Assembly: GCA_030153605.1 (NCBI GenBank)
Contig: JASKLO010000004.1
Span: 1 to 64,000 of the forward strand
Direction: 5' to 3'
Origin: Thermosipho sp. (in: thermotogales)
GTDB lineage: Bacteria > Thermotogota > Thermotogae > Thermotogales > Fervidobacteriaceae
Length of the DNA stretch: 64,000 bases
Below are positions 8,393 through 18,052 of the stretch, piece by piece (position 1 is the first letter of the stretch; every line of letters starts with the position of its first letter). Made by a program: the position numbers and the translations under genes. The notes beneath the pieces were generated by a model. It saw only the letters and a list, made by a program, of their open reading frames with translations. It was not told the DNA's origin and made no database searches.

Positions 8393-9823
8393 CTAACTCA
8401 ACCTTTTGTATTGATCATATCCTTTGACAACTTTACTTTTTACTTTTAAAATCCCAAAGGATCTACCAGATAGTTTCAGCTTTAAAGTTCCACTTAAAAC
8501 ATAAAATTCTTCGTAAGTAAATAAATCAACAAATGAAGTCCCACTAAGTAATCTGTTTTCTGGTATAGAAACAGAAATTTCAGTTTCTTCATTTTTATTA
8601 ACATAGACAATTATATTGTCAAGAACATAAGGAGTTTTTCTCATAAAAATCAAAGGTTCATTAGATAACAATTCAAAACTTCCATATCTTAATGCTGGTT
8701 CCTTTTTTCTTAAATAGATTAATTTTTTGTAAAAATCAAGCAAGTCTTTATTCCATTTATTAGAATCCCATTCCATAGTTTTCCTACATTCAGGGTCATT
8801 CCCACCTGAAATTCCAATTTCAGTTCCATAATAAATTACAGGAACTCCTGGATAAGTAAATTGTAATAATATCGCTGATTTTCTAAGAAACTTATCTTTT
8901 AAAACACTTGCTAACCTTTCAGAATCATGACTATCTAGCATATTCCAGCATCCATAAATATTTGATGTTTCATTAAAAGCTCTTTGTAAATAATAGCCGG
9001 CATTAGGATTTTTATCTAAAAGATAATCTATTACAGTTTCACGGAAATGATAATTCATTATTCCATCAACCATATCCCAACCAGCAGGATAAGTCCACAA
9101 TTCACTTACTAAGTATTTTTCTGAAGAGTATTCCTTAACCTTTGCATTTATAAATCTATTTATTTCTGGGCCAAGATCTTGACCACAATCCAATCTCCAA
9201 CCATCAATTCCTAACTCCAAATATTTTCTTAAAACAGAAAAAATATATTCTTTAACTTTCACTTCTTCTAAATGAAGTTCTGGGAGAGAAGATGTACCCC
9301 ACCAACCTCGATAATTTTCTTTGTAAAATACAAACATATTTTTATAGTTTTTGTCTCCCTTTAATGCTTTTTTAAAAAGAACATGCTCTTTACCAACATG
9401 ATTAAAAACTCCGTCAAGAATTATTTTAATGTTATTTTTGTGAGCAGATTTAATAAGATTTTTTAAAGCAGGAAGGCCTCCAAACTGAGGGTCAACTCTG
9501 AAATAATCAATAGTATCATATTTATGATTTGAAGAAGCATAAAAAATGGGAGTTAAATAAATTGCATTGATTCCGAGATCTTTCAAATAATCTATTTTTT
9601 CAGATATTCCCCACAGATCGCCACCATAAAAAACATTAACATGATCATTATTTTTTGATTTTTTTGGAGGAACTCCCCAATCTTCAATTTTACCTTTACG
9701 TTTTTCATATAAATCTCTTTTATCATATATACTTTTACCTTTTCCAATAAAAAATCTATCTGGAAAAATTTCATAAATAACTGTATCATATACCCAACTT
9801 GGCAATGGGAATTTACTATTCAT
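8393..9823 (-). CDS. GH13 alpha-glycosidase, cyclomaltodextrinase/neopullulanase type
   Basis: This 476-residue enzyme has the alpha-amylase (beta/alpha)8 core: DGVFNHVG (region I), nucleophile Asp212 in GWRLDCGQD, acid/base Glu241 in SELW, and stabiliser Asp300 in LDSHDSER. It has no signal peptide, so it should hydrolyse maltodextrins or cyclodextrins in the cytoplasm. Length and lack of extra domains resemble the cyclomaltodextrinase of Thermotoga. The start at 9823 was chosen because GGAGG is 5 bases upstream; the ATG at 9847 lies inside guaB. 4-alpha-glucanotransferase activity is an alternative. Confidence 0.88.
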   Translation of the reverse strand: MNSKFPLPSWVYDTVIYEIFPDRFFIGKGKSIYDKRDLYEKRKGKIEDWGVPPKKSKNNDHVNVFYGGDLWGISEKIDYLKDLGINAIYLTPIFYASSNHKYDTIDYFRVDPQFGGLPALKNLIKSAHKNNIKIILDGVFNHVGKEHVLFKKALKGDKNYKNMFVFYKENYRGWWGTSSLPELHLEEVKVKEYIFSVLRKYLELGIDGWRLDCGQDLGPEINRFINAKVKEYSSEKYLVSELWTYPAGWDMVDGIMNYHFRETVIDYLLDKNPNAGYYLQRAFNETSNIYGCWNMLDSHDSERLASVLKDKFLRKSAILLQFTYPGVPVIYYGTEIGISGGNDPECRKTMEWDSNKWNKDLLDFYKKLIYLRKKEPALRYGSFELLSNEPLIFMRKTPYVLDNIIVYVNKNEETEISVSIPENRLLSGTSFVDLFTYEEFYVLSGTLKLKLSGRSFGILKVKSKVVKGYDQYKRLS

Positions 9824-9836
9824 TTTATCCTCCTTT

Positions 9837-12249
<2,413 letters not shown>

Positions 12250-12277
12250 TTAACCACCTCATTTAAAGCAAAATTTT

Positions 12278-13546
12278 TTAGAAATATCTAATTTCAACGT
12301 AAATAATAGCAACCATGAGCGAAATAATTGAAGGGACTAAAGAAAACTTCATGTAATCCGAAAAAGTAACTTTTTTATTTGAATATTTTTGAAGCATAGT
12401 TATTGCTACAATATTAGCAGAAGCTCCAATTGGAGTAAGATTTCCACCAAAACATACACCTAATGATAATCCCCACCAGAAAGGAGTCAAATTAGACAGA
12501 GATGTGTTAATTGTAGGAAGCATTTTTATTACCGGAATCATTGTCGCTGTAAAAGGAATATTATCAAAAAATCCACTAATTATAAAAGACATAACTATTA
12601 AAACAAGTCCAAACAATCTCGGAGAACTTCCAAATTCCCTGCTGAAGAACATTGCTACCTGTTTTAAAATTCCCGTGTCCTCCAAAGCACCAGTAATAAT
12701 GAAAAGTCCAATAAAGAAAAATATTGTACCCCATTCTACTTCAGTAAAATGTTTTTCAACATTTTTAGGATCAATAATTAAAATAGAAATAAATCCCATT
12801 CCAAAAGCTATTACAGAGCTATGAATACCCAAATTTTCTTGAAAAACAAATAAAATTAATACCGAGATAAGGATTAAAATAGACTTTATAAGATTACTTT
12901 TTGAAATTGAAATTTCTTCAAACGAGAAGTCTAATTTTTTAAAAAATAATTTTCTTTTAGTTATAATTAAATATCCCAAAACAAGCAAAATTGTAATAAA
13001 AGCAGGTAATGAGGTGTTTAAAATAAAATCATTAAAATTTAATCTTGCAGCATTACCAATCAAAATGTTAGGAGGATCACCTATTAGAGTCGCAGTACCA
13101 CCAATATTTGAACTTAAAACTTCTGAAAAAATGAGTGGAATTGGAGAAATTTCAGCTGCATCTGCAATGGCAAGTGTAATTGGAATAAAAATCATAATAG
13201 TTGTAACATTATCTACAAATGCAGAAAATAGCCCTACAAAAATATTCAACAAAATGAAGATTTTTAATAAAGAATTTTTTGAAAATTTTATAATTTTAAA
13301 AGCAACATAATCAAAAAATCCCACATCTTTAATTGTTGAAACTAGTAGCATCATTCCAATTAAAAGAAATATTGTGTCAAAATCAACATAATTTTTAAAC
13401 AAATAATCTGGATCTTCAAAAATTCCGAAAAAAGTTAGAATAAAAGCTCCAACAACTACAGCAATAGATCTATGAACTTTTTCAGAAATTATTAAATAAT
13501 AAACAATGACAAATACAACCAAGGCAATTAGAGCTTCTGTTGACAA
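12278..13546 (-). CDS. ArsB/NhaD-type ion transporter (IT superfamily)
   Basis: A 422-residue permease with 11-12 helices. The two signature loops are IGGTATLIGDPPNILIGNAA near residue 150 and GGNLTPIGASANIVAI near residue 385, as in the ArsB/NhaD/CitMHS group. Substrate (Na+/H+, arsenite or a dicarboxylate) cannot be told, and no ars regulator or reductase is nearby. The start is TTG with AGGGGGT upstream. A terminator-like hairpin sits 17-41 bases before this start and no promoter was seen between them, so expression may depend on readthrough. Confidence 0.82.
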   Translation of the reverse strand: MSTEALIALVVFVIVYYLIISEKVHRSIAVVVGAFILTFFGIFEDPDYLFKNYVDFDTIFLLIGMMLLVSTIKDVGFFDYVAFKIIKFSKNSLLKIFILLNIFVGLFSAFVDNVTTIMIFIPITLAIADAAEISPIPLIFSEVLSSNIGGTATLIGDPPNILIGNAARLNFNDFILNTSLPAFITILLVLGYLIITKRKLFFKKLDFSFEEISISKSNLIKSILILISVLILFVFQENLGIHSSVIAFGMGFISILIIDPKNVEKHFTEVEWGTIFFFIGLFIITGALEDTGILKQVAMFFSREFGSSPRLFGLVLIVMSFIISGFFDNIPFTATMIPVIKMLPTINTSLSNLTPFWWGLSLGVCFGGNLTPIGASANIVAITMLQKYSNKKVTFSDYMKFSLVPSIISLMVAIIYVEIRYF

Positions 13547-13562
13547 AAAAATACCCCCTATT

Positions 13563-13587
13563 AAAAAAAACGGGCTTTTTAGCCCTT
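13563..13587 (-). terminator. Terminator after tRNA-Gly, directly before the anion permease
   Basis: On the minus strand GGGCT (13585-13581), a short A-rich loop, AGCCC (13576-13572) and eight T (13570-13563) follow the tRNA 3' end. It ends only 16 bases before the permease start codon. Confidence 0.8.
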
Positions 13588-13590
13588 AAA

Positions 13591-13666
13591 TGGAGCGGGC
13601 GACGGGATTCGAACCCGCGGCCCTCAGCTTGGGAAGCTGATGCTCTACCAACTGAGCTACGCCCGC
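13591..13666 (-). tRNA. tRNA-Gly (anticodon CCC), CCA encoded
   Basis: The 76-base minus-strand sequence folds as a cloverleaf. The acceptor GCGGGCG/CGCCCGC is 7 bp, the D arm is GCTCAGTTGGTAGAGC, the anticodon stem CAGCTT..AAGCTG encloses CCC, the T arm has GGTTCGAATCC, the discriminator is T, and CCA is encoded at 13593-13591. It is an island of high GC in an AT-rich background. It has its own promoter and terminator. Confidence 0.96.
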
Positions 13667-13680
13667 TAGAAACTAATACT

Positions 13681-13709
13681 ATTATAACAAAAGCATTTAA
13701 TCAATTCAA
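13681..13709 (-). promoter_or_regulatory. Promoter of tRNA-Gly
   Basis: On the minus strand TTGAAT (13709-13704), 17 bases and TATAAT (13686-13681) end 14 bases before the mature tRNA 5' end, just after the rnfA stop. Confidence 0.75.
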
Positions 13710-13711
13710 GA

Positions 13712-14287
13712 TTATAACTTAATCATACCTTGAAATCCCATAAAAGCAAGAGAAAGTAGAGATGCAATAATTAATGCAATTGGTAACCCCTCAAATGGCT
13801 TTGGAAGTTCGTACAGCTCTAATTTCTCGCGTATAGCACTGAAAATGATTAAAGCCAACAAGAATCCTAAACCTGCACCCAAAGCATTAAATATTGCCTC
13901 TAAAAGATTGTAATTACTCATACTATTTATAATTGCAACACCTAAAATGATACAGTTAGTTGTAATTAAAGGCAAAAAAATGCCCAATGATTCATACAAA
14001 TTTGGATTGTTTTTCTTTAAAAATAATTCCACAAACTGCACAAAGGATGCAATAACTAATATAAAAGCTATTGTCCTTAAAAATTCCAACCCCATAGATA
14101 CTAACAATTGATCAATTAACCATGAAATCATTGAAGACATTACCAAAACAAAAGTTACTGCAAATCCCATTCCTACAGCTGTATCAGTTTTCTTAGAAAC
14201 TCCTAAAAAAGGACAAATACCTAAAAATCTATTAAAAACATAGTTATTTGCCAGCATTGCGGATAGTAAAATCAAGAAAATCTTCAT
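13712..14287 (-). CDS. rnfA: Rnf complex membrane subunit RnfA
   Basis: A 191-residue integral membrane subunit with six helices. It begins MKIFLILLSAMLANNYVFNRFLGICPFLG, with the conserved Asn/Cys half-site shared with RnfE that holds a [2Fe-2S] centre in the membrane. Its ATG overlaps the rnfE stop (ATGA). It is the last gene of rnfCDGEA. In most Rnf operons rnfB follows here, but the next element is a tRNA promoter. The complex couples ferredoxin:NAD+ electron transfer to Na+ or H+ transport. Confidence 0.94.
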   Translation of the reverse strand: MKIFLILLSAMLANNYVFNRFLGICPFLGVSKKTDTAVGMGFAVTFVLVMSSMISWLIDQLLVSMGLEFLRTIAFILVIASFVQFVELFLKKNNPNLYESLGIFLPLITTNCIILGVAIINSMSNYNLLEAIFNALGAGLGFLLALIIFSAIREKLELYELPKPFEGLPIALIIASLLSLAFMGFQGMIKL

Positions 14288-14898
14288 TTATTATTCCCCC
14301 TTTCTTTTCTTTTCATTCCAATAAAAGCAAAGAAAGCAGCAAGTAATCCAAGGGTTAAATATGCTCCAGGGGGAAGAATCATAATAAACACGTTAAAAGC
14401 TTTTCCCCAAATAGTGATATCAAATAATGTTCCACTTCCTAAAAGTTCTCTAACAGCACCTAATAATGTCAAACTAGCTGTAAACCCTAAACCCATTCCT
14501 AAACCATCTAAAAAAGAGTACCAAACATTATTTTTTGAAGCAAATGCTTCTGCTCGACCCATAATAATACAGTTCACAACTATTAATGGTATAAACAAAC
14601 CAAGTGTTTTCCACAAATCATAAACATAAGCATGCATAAGAAGATCAACTATTGTAACAAATGATGCAATTATAGTAATAAAAATAGGAATTCTAATTTT
14701 TTCTGGAACAGTTTTTCTAAGTAAAGAAATTACTATATTTGACATAACAAGAACAGCTGTAGCAGCTAATCCCATTCCAAAACCATTTTTGGCACTTGTG
14801 GTAGTTGCTAAAGTTGGACACATACCAAGGGCCTGAACAAAAGTAGGATTTTCAACAATAAAACCTTTGGAAAATTCTTTCCATGATCTATTCGACAT
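14284..14898 (-). CDS. rnfE: Rnf complex membrane subunit RnfE
   Basis: A 204-residue six-helix paralogue of RnfA. FVQALGMCPTLATTTSAKNG carries the conserved Cys of the membrane half-site, and VNCIIMGRAEAFAS is also a family signature. GGAGG lies 9 bases before the ATG. The start overlaps the end of rnfG by 11 bases, indicating coupled translation. Confidence 0.94.
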   Translation of the reverse strand: MSNRSWKEFSKGFIVENPTFVQALGMCPTLATTTSAKNGFGMGLAATAVLVMSNIVISLLRKTVPEKIRIPIFITIIASFVTIVDLLMHAYVYDLWKTLGLFIPLIVVNCIIMGRAEAFASKNNVWYSFLDGLGMGLGFTASLTLLGAVRELLGSGTLFDITIWGKAFNVFIMILPPGAYLTLGLLAAFFAFIGMKRKERGNNK

Positions 14899-15568
14899 TG
14901 CTTACCACCTCCGTTTTTAAATACTCAAACATTGCTTGTATAGAATTTGCTACAGCTCTAGGAGTTATGGTAGCACCAGTCATTACATCACTTATTTTAA
15001 CCACACCAATTTTTTTAGCTTCTTCTGGATCCAAATTTGATTTTCCAGCATCTTTATCAACTTTTACACCATTTTCTAAACCTTCATATGGAATAGGATA
15101 AAATCTTTCTTGTGAATTTTCTTCAGCTATCTTTGCTCCTAAACCAGGTGTTTCCTGAGAATATTCGATTACCTTTATTGCATGGAGATCTATCCTACCA
15201 TTTTGAACTATAAAAGAAGCAATAGTTATTACTTTGCCACCGTATCCTATTCCATAGGCTTTTAAAACATAAATTGTTTTATCATTAAAATCAAATTTTA
15301 AAACAGGAGTAAGTACAGCAGCTTTGTCAGTTTTAAAAATTTCTTTTTCTGTTTCTGAAACAGATTCATTAATTTTCTTACTAATTAAATCCTTATCAAC
15401 CATTAAATTTCCGTTATCAGTCAAAACGAATTCAACCGCATTTAAAACATTTTGAAGTTCTGCATCTTGTATAGGTTTCTCAGTAATTTTGTATATTAGA
15501 CCTAATGCTAAACCGGCAACTAAAGTAAAAATCATTAAAATTAAACCAGTTTTTATAATTTCTTTCAT
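14888..15568 (-). CDS. rnfG: Rnf complex FMN-binding subunit RnfG
   Basis: A 226-residue protein with one N-terminal membrane anchor (residues 7-27) and an extracytoplasmic FMN-binding domain. TGATITP near residue 200 is the S/T-G-A-T motif whose last Thr carries covalent FMN. QETPGLGAKI is the second family signature. Its ATG overlaps the rnfD stop. Confidence 0.94.
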   Translation of the reverse strand: MKEIIKTGLILMIFTLVAGLALGLIYKITEKPIQDAELQNVLNAVEFVLTDNGNLMVDKDLISKKINESVSETEKEIFKTDKAAVLTPVLKFDFNDKTIYVLKAYGIGYGGKVITIASFIVQNGRIDLHAIKVIEYSQETPGLGAKIAEENSQERFYPIPYEGLENGVKVDKDAGKSNLDPEEAKKIGVVKISDVMTGATITPRAVANSIQAMFEYLKTEVVSNVE

Positions 15569-16530
15569 GATTTCACCTCACCAAATATACGAGGTTGAGT
15601 ATATCTATCAATTAGAGGAACGAAACCATTCATTAATAAAATAGATAAAGATACTCCTTCTGGATATCCTGCAAAATATCTAATAAGTAATGTCATAATT
15701 CCCGCACCAATTCCAAAAATTGCTTGACCTTTTGGAGTCATTGGGCTGGTTACCATATCAGTAGCCATAAAGAGAGCACCTAACATTAGTCCGCCACTTA
15801 AAATATGGAAAAGAGGTGTTCCGAATCTTTCGGGGTTAATAAAATAAAAGATACTTGATAATAAAAATACAGTGCCAATATATGAAATTGGAATCATTAA
15901 TTTAATCCTTCCTCTAATAACTAGATAAATAAAACCAATCAACAATAAGAGGACACTAGTTTCACCAATTGAGCCAGCTCTATTACCAAAAAATAAATCA
16001 GCATAGCTAACATCAATTTGAGAAAAACCCTTTTCTTTAAGTATAGCAAGAGGAGTTGCCGTTGTTTGAACATCAATCCATTTAGAAAAACTCAAAGCTG
16101 GTCTGTACCAGGTTGTCATAGTTACAGGGAATGAAACAAGTAAAAACGCTCTTCCAGCAAGAGCTGGATTAAAAATATTCATTCCTAAACCACCAAAAGC
16201 ATGTTTTGCTACGCCAAGAGCAAAAATTAAACCTATTATCATTATCCACCATGGAGTTGCTGGACTAACATTCATAGCTAATAAAATACCTGTTACAGCT
16301 GCACTTCCATTTGGCACAAAACTTTTATCTTTTCTTAAATATTTCATTATAAACAATTCAAATAACTCACCAAAAATTGCTCCTAATATTGCTAAAAAGA
16401 AAGCATAGAAACCAAAGAAATACCAAGCTCCTATAAGAGCTGGAATTAAAGCAATAATTACATCTATCATTACTTTTGCAGTTGTATCATTATTTCTTAA
16501 GTGTGGTGCATTACCTGTAATCAATTTCAT
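15565..16530 (-). CDS. rnfD: Rnf complex membrane subunit RnfD
   Basis: A 321-residue subunit with eight to ten helices, homologous to NqrB. TTATPLAILK corresponds to the SGATPL motif where FMN is attached to Thr, and NIFNPALAGRAFLL and MATDMVTSPMTPKGQ are conserved. It abuts rnfC, with a GGGGGGAG site before its ATG. It should form part of the ion path with RnfA and RnfE. Confidence 0.94.
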   Translation of the reverse strand: MKLITGNAPHLRNNDTTAKVMIDVIIALIPALIGAWYFFGFYAFFLAILGAIFGELFELFIMKYLRKDKSFVPNGSAAVTGILLAMNVSPATPWWIMIIGLIFALGVAKHAFGGLGMNIFNPALAGRAFLLVSFPVTMTTWYRPALSFSKWIDVQTTATPLAILKEKGFSQIDVSYADLFFGNRAGSIGETSVLLLLIGFIYLVIRGRIKLMIPISYIGTVFLLSSIFYFINPERFGTPLFHILSGGLMLGALFMATDMVTSPMTPKGQAIFGIGAGIMTLLIRYFAGYPEGVSLSILLMNGFVPLIDRYTQPRIFGEVKS

Positions 16531-17846
16531 TATTTTCTCCCCCCTCTCAGGGCTCTATAAACTTTCTTAGCTAGCTTTATCGTTTTTACATGTTCAACTT
16601 TTGCTGGACAAATATACGTACAAGAACCACATTCAATACAATCCAATAAACCAATTTGAGCTGCTTCATCATATCTTTTCTTTTTCCCAAGCAAATCTAA
16701 TAAATATGGTTGTAAACCCATCGGACACACATTAACACAATAGGAACATCTTATACAAAAAGTTCCTTTTTGCTCTTCTGGTATTAAACTTGTTATACCA
16801 TTATTACCTTTTACAATAGGAGTGTCAATTTTATTAATCGGAATACCCATCATTGGTCCACCCATAAGAACCTTTACGTTTTCAATTCCATCCTTAAATC
16901 CTTGCCCAAGATTATCAATAATCCAAGAAATTGGAGTACCAATTCTGACCCACCAATTACCCGGTTTATTTATCGCTTCACCTGTTACAGTTAGCCCACG
17001 CTCAATTAAAGGCTTTCCATCAATTATCGCTTCTTTTATTGCAAACATTGTACTTACATTTTGGACCACTACTCCTACATCCATTGGCAAACCGCCTCTA
17101 GGAACTTCTCTTCGAGTAATAGCATAAATTAATTGTTTTTCTGCTCCTTGAGGATATTTTGTTTTTAATGGAACAACAATTACTTGGCCTTTCCATTTTT
17201 CTTTTAGCAGATCTATTGCATCTTTTTTATTTTCTTCAATTCCAATATAAACATTTTTGACACCCGAAATTTTCTTAACAATTTTAATTCCCAAAAGTAT
17301 TTCTTCATATTTTTCAAGCATCATCCTATGATCTATAGTTAAATATGGCTCACATTCTGCACCGTTTATAATCAAAGTATCTATTTTTTTGTCTTTGGGA
17401 GGTGTTAACTTAACATGAGTTGGAAACATTGCACCTCCAAGACCCACTATTCCTGCCTTTTTAATGTTTTCTATTAATTCTTCATTACTAAATTTTTCAA
17501 AATCGCCATGTGGAAGTAATTCCCACTCATCTTCTCCTTCTCTTTGAATAGTTACTGCTTCTACTGCTGCACTAAAAATTACATTAGAAATCTTTTTTAC
17601 CTCCACAACAGTTCCGGTTACTGGTGAATGAACATATGCTGAAATAAAACCTCCAGGTTCTCCTATTATTTGACCAGTCTTTACTCTTTGACCTACTTCA
17701 ACAACTGGTTTAGCTGGAGCACCTGCATGTTGTTGCATAAAAACTATAACCTTTTCCGGAAGCGGAGCTTTTTGGATAGGAATATCTTTAGAAAGTTCTT
17801 TTCTTTCAGGAGGATGGACTCCCCCCTTAAATGTAGCAAGTCTCAA
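16530..17846 (-). CDS. rnfC: Rnf complex NADH-binding subunit RnfC
   Basis: A 438-residue peripheral subunit that binds NAD(H) and FMN. GGVHPPERKE opens the protein, an RnfC/lipoyl-like barrel with HSPVTGTVVEV follows, then the Rossmann domain with GLGGAMFPTHVK. Two [4Fe-4S] sets end it: CIRCSYCVNVCP near 364 and CIECGSCTYICP near 403. Start is TTG at 17846, 8 bases after GGAGG. Operon order C-D-G-E-A matches other Thermotogota, except that rnfB is missing downstream. Confidence 0.95.
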   Translation of the reverse strand: MRLATFKGGVHPPERKELSKDIPIQKAPLPEKVIVFMQQHAGAPAKPVVEVGQRVKTGQIIGEPGGFISAYVHSPVTGTVVEVKKISNVIFSAAVEAVTIQREGEDEWELLPHGDFEKFSNEELIENIKKAGIVGLGGAMFPTHVKLTPPKDKKIDTLIINGAECEPYLTIDHRMMLEKYEEILLGIKIVKKISGVKNVYIGIEENKKDAIDLLKEKWKGQVIVVPLKTKYPQGAEKQLIYAITRREVPRGGLPMDVGVVVQNVSTMFAIKEAIIDGKPLIERGLTVTGEAINKPGNWWVRIGTPISWIIDNLGQGFKDGIENVKVLMGGPMMGIPINKIDTPIVKGNNGITSLIPEEQKGTFCIRCSYCVNVCPMGLQPYLLDLLGKKKRYDEAAQIGLLDCIECGSCTYICPAKVEHVKTIKLAKKVYRALRGGRK

Positions 17847-17896
17847 TTACTACACCTCCTATCATATAATCAAAATTTTCAAAACTATCAAAAAAA

Positions 17897-17902
17897 ATTA
17901 TA
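17897..17902 (-). promoter_or_regulatory. Extended -10 for the rnf operon
   Basis: On the minus strand TATAAT (17902-17897) is preceded by TGT, an extended -10. The -35 is weak. It lies about 50 bases upstream of rnfC in the divergent rnfC-valS region. Confidence 0.5.
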
Positions 17903-17950
17903 ACATATAAAGTTCACATAACTAAACTTTTAGCAGTTTTATTTTTGTGA

Positions 17951-17956
17951 TATAAT
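17951..17956 (+). promoter_or_regulatory. Extended -10 for valS
   Basis: TGA then TATAAT (17948-17956) is an extended -10. The leader of about 90 bases to valS is almost pure A/T. It shows no T-box specifier structure and no terminator hairpin. Confidence 0.5.
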
Positions 17957-18052
17957 TTTTATAAAAACCGGCTAATATGAATAATTTTTTTTAATTTTTG
18001 CAAAATAACTTAAAAAAATAAATAATTAAATAAATTTTTAGGAGGTGCTAAG

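Noticed and set aside
13540-13722. Plus-strand ORF of 60 codons containing GRRDSNPRPSAWEADALPTELRPL
   Set aside because: It is the well-known artefact of translating a tRNA gene on the opposite strand; the tRNA-Gly cloverleaf explains the sequence.
17956-18052. T-box or other riboswitch in the valS leader
   Set aside because: The leader is nearly pure A/T, with no specifier loop, no T-box sequence and no terminator/antiterminator pair.
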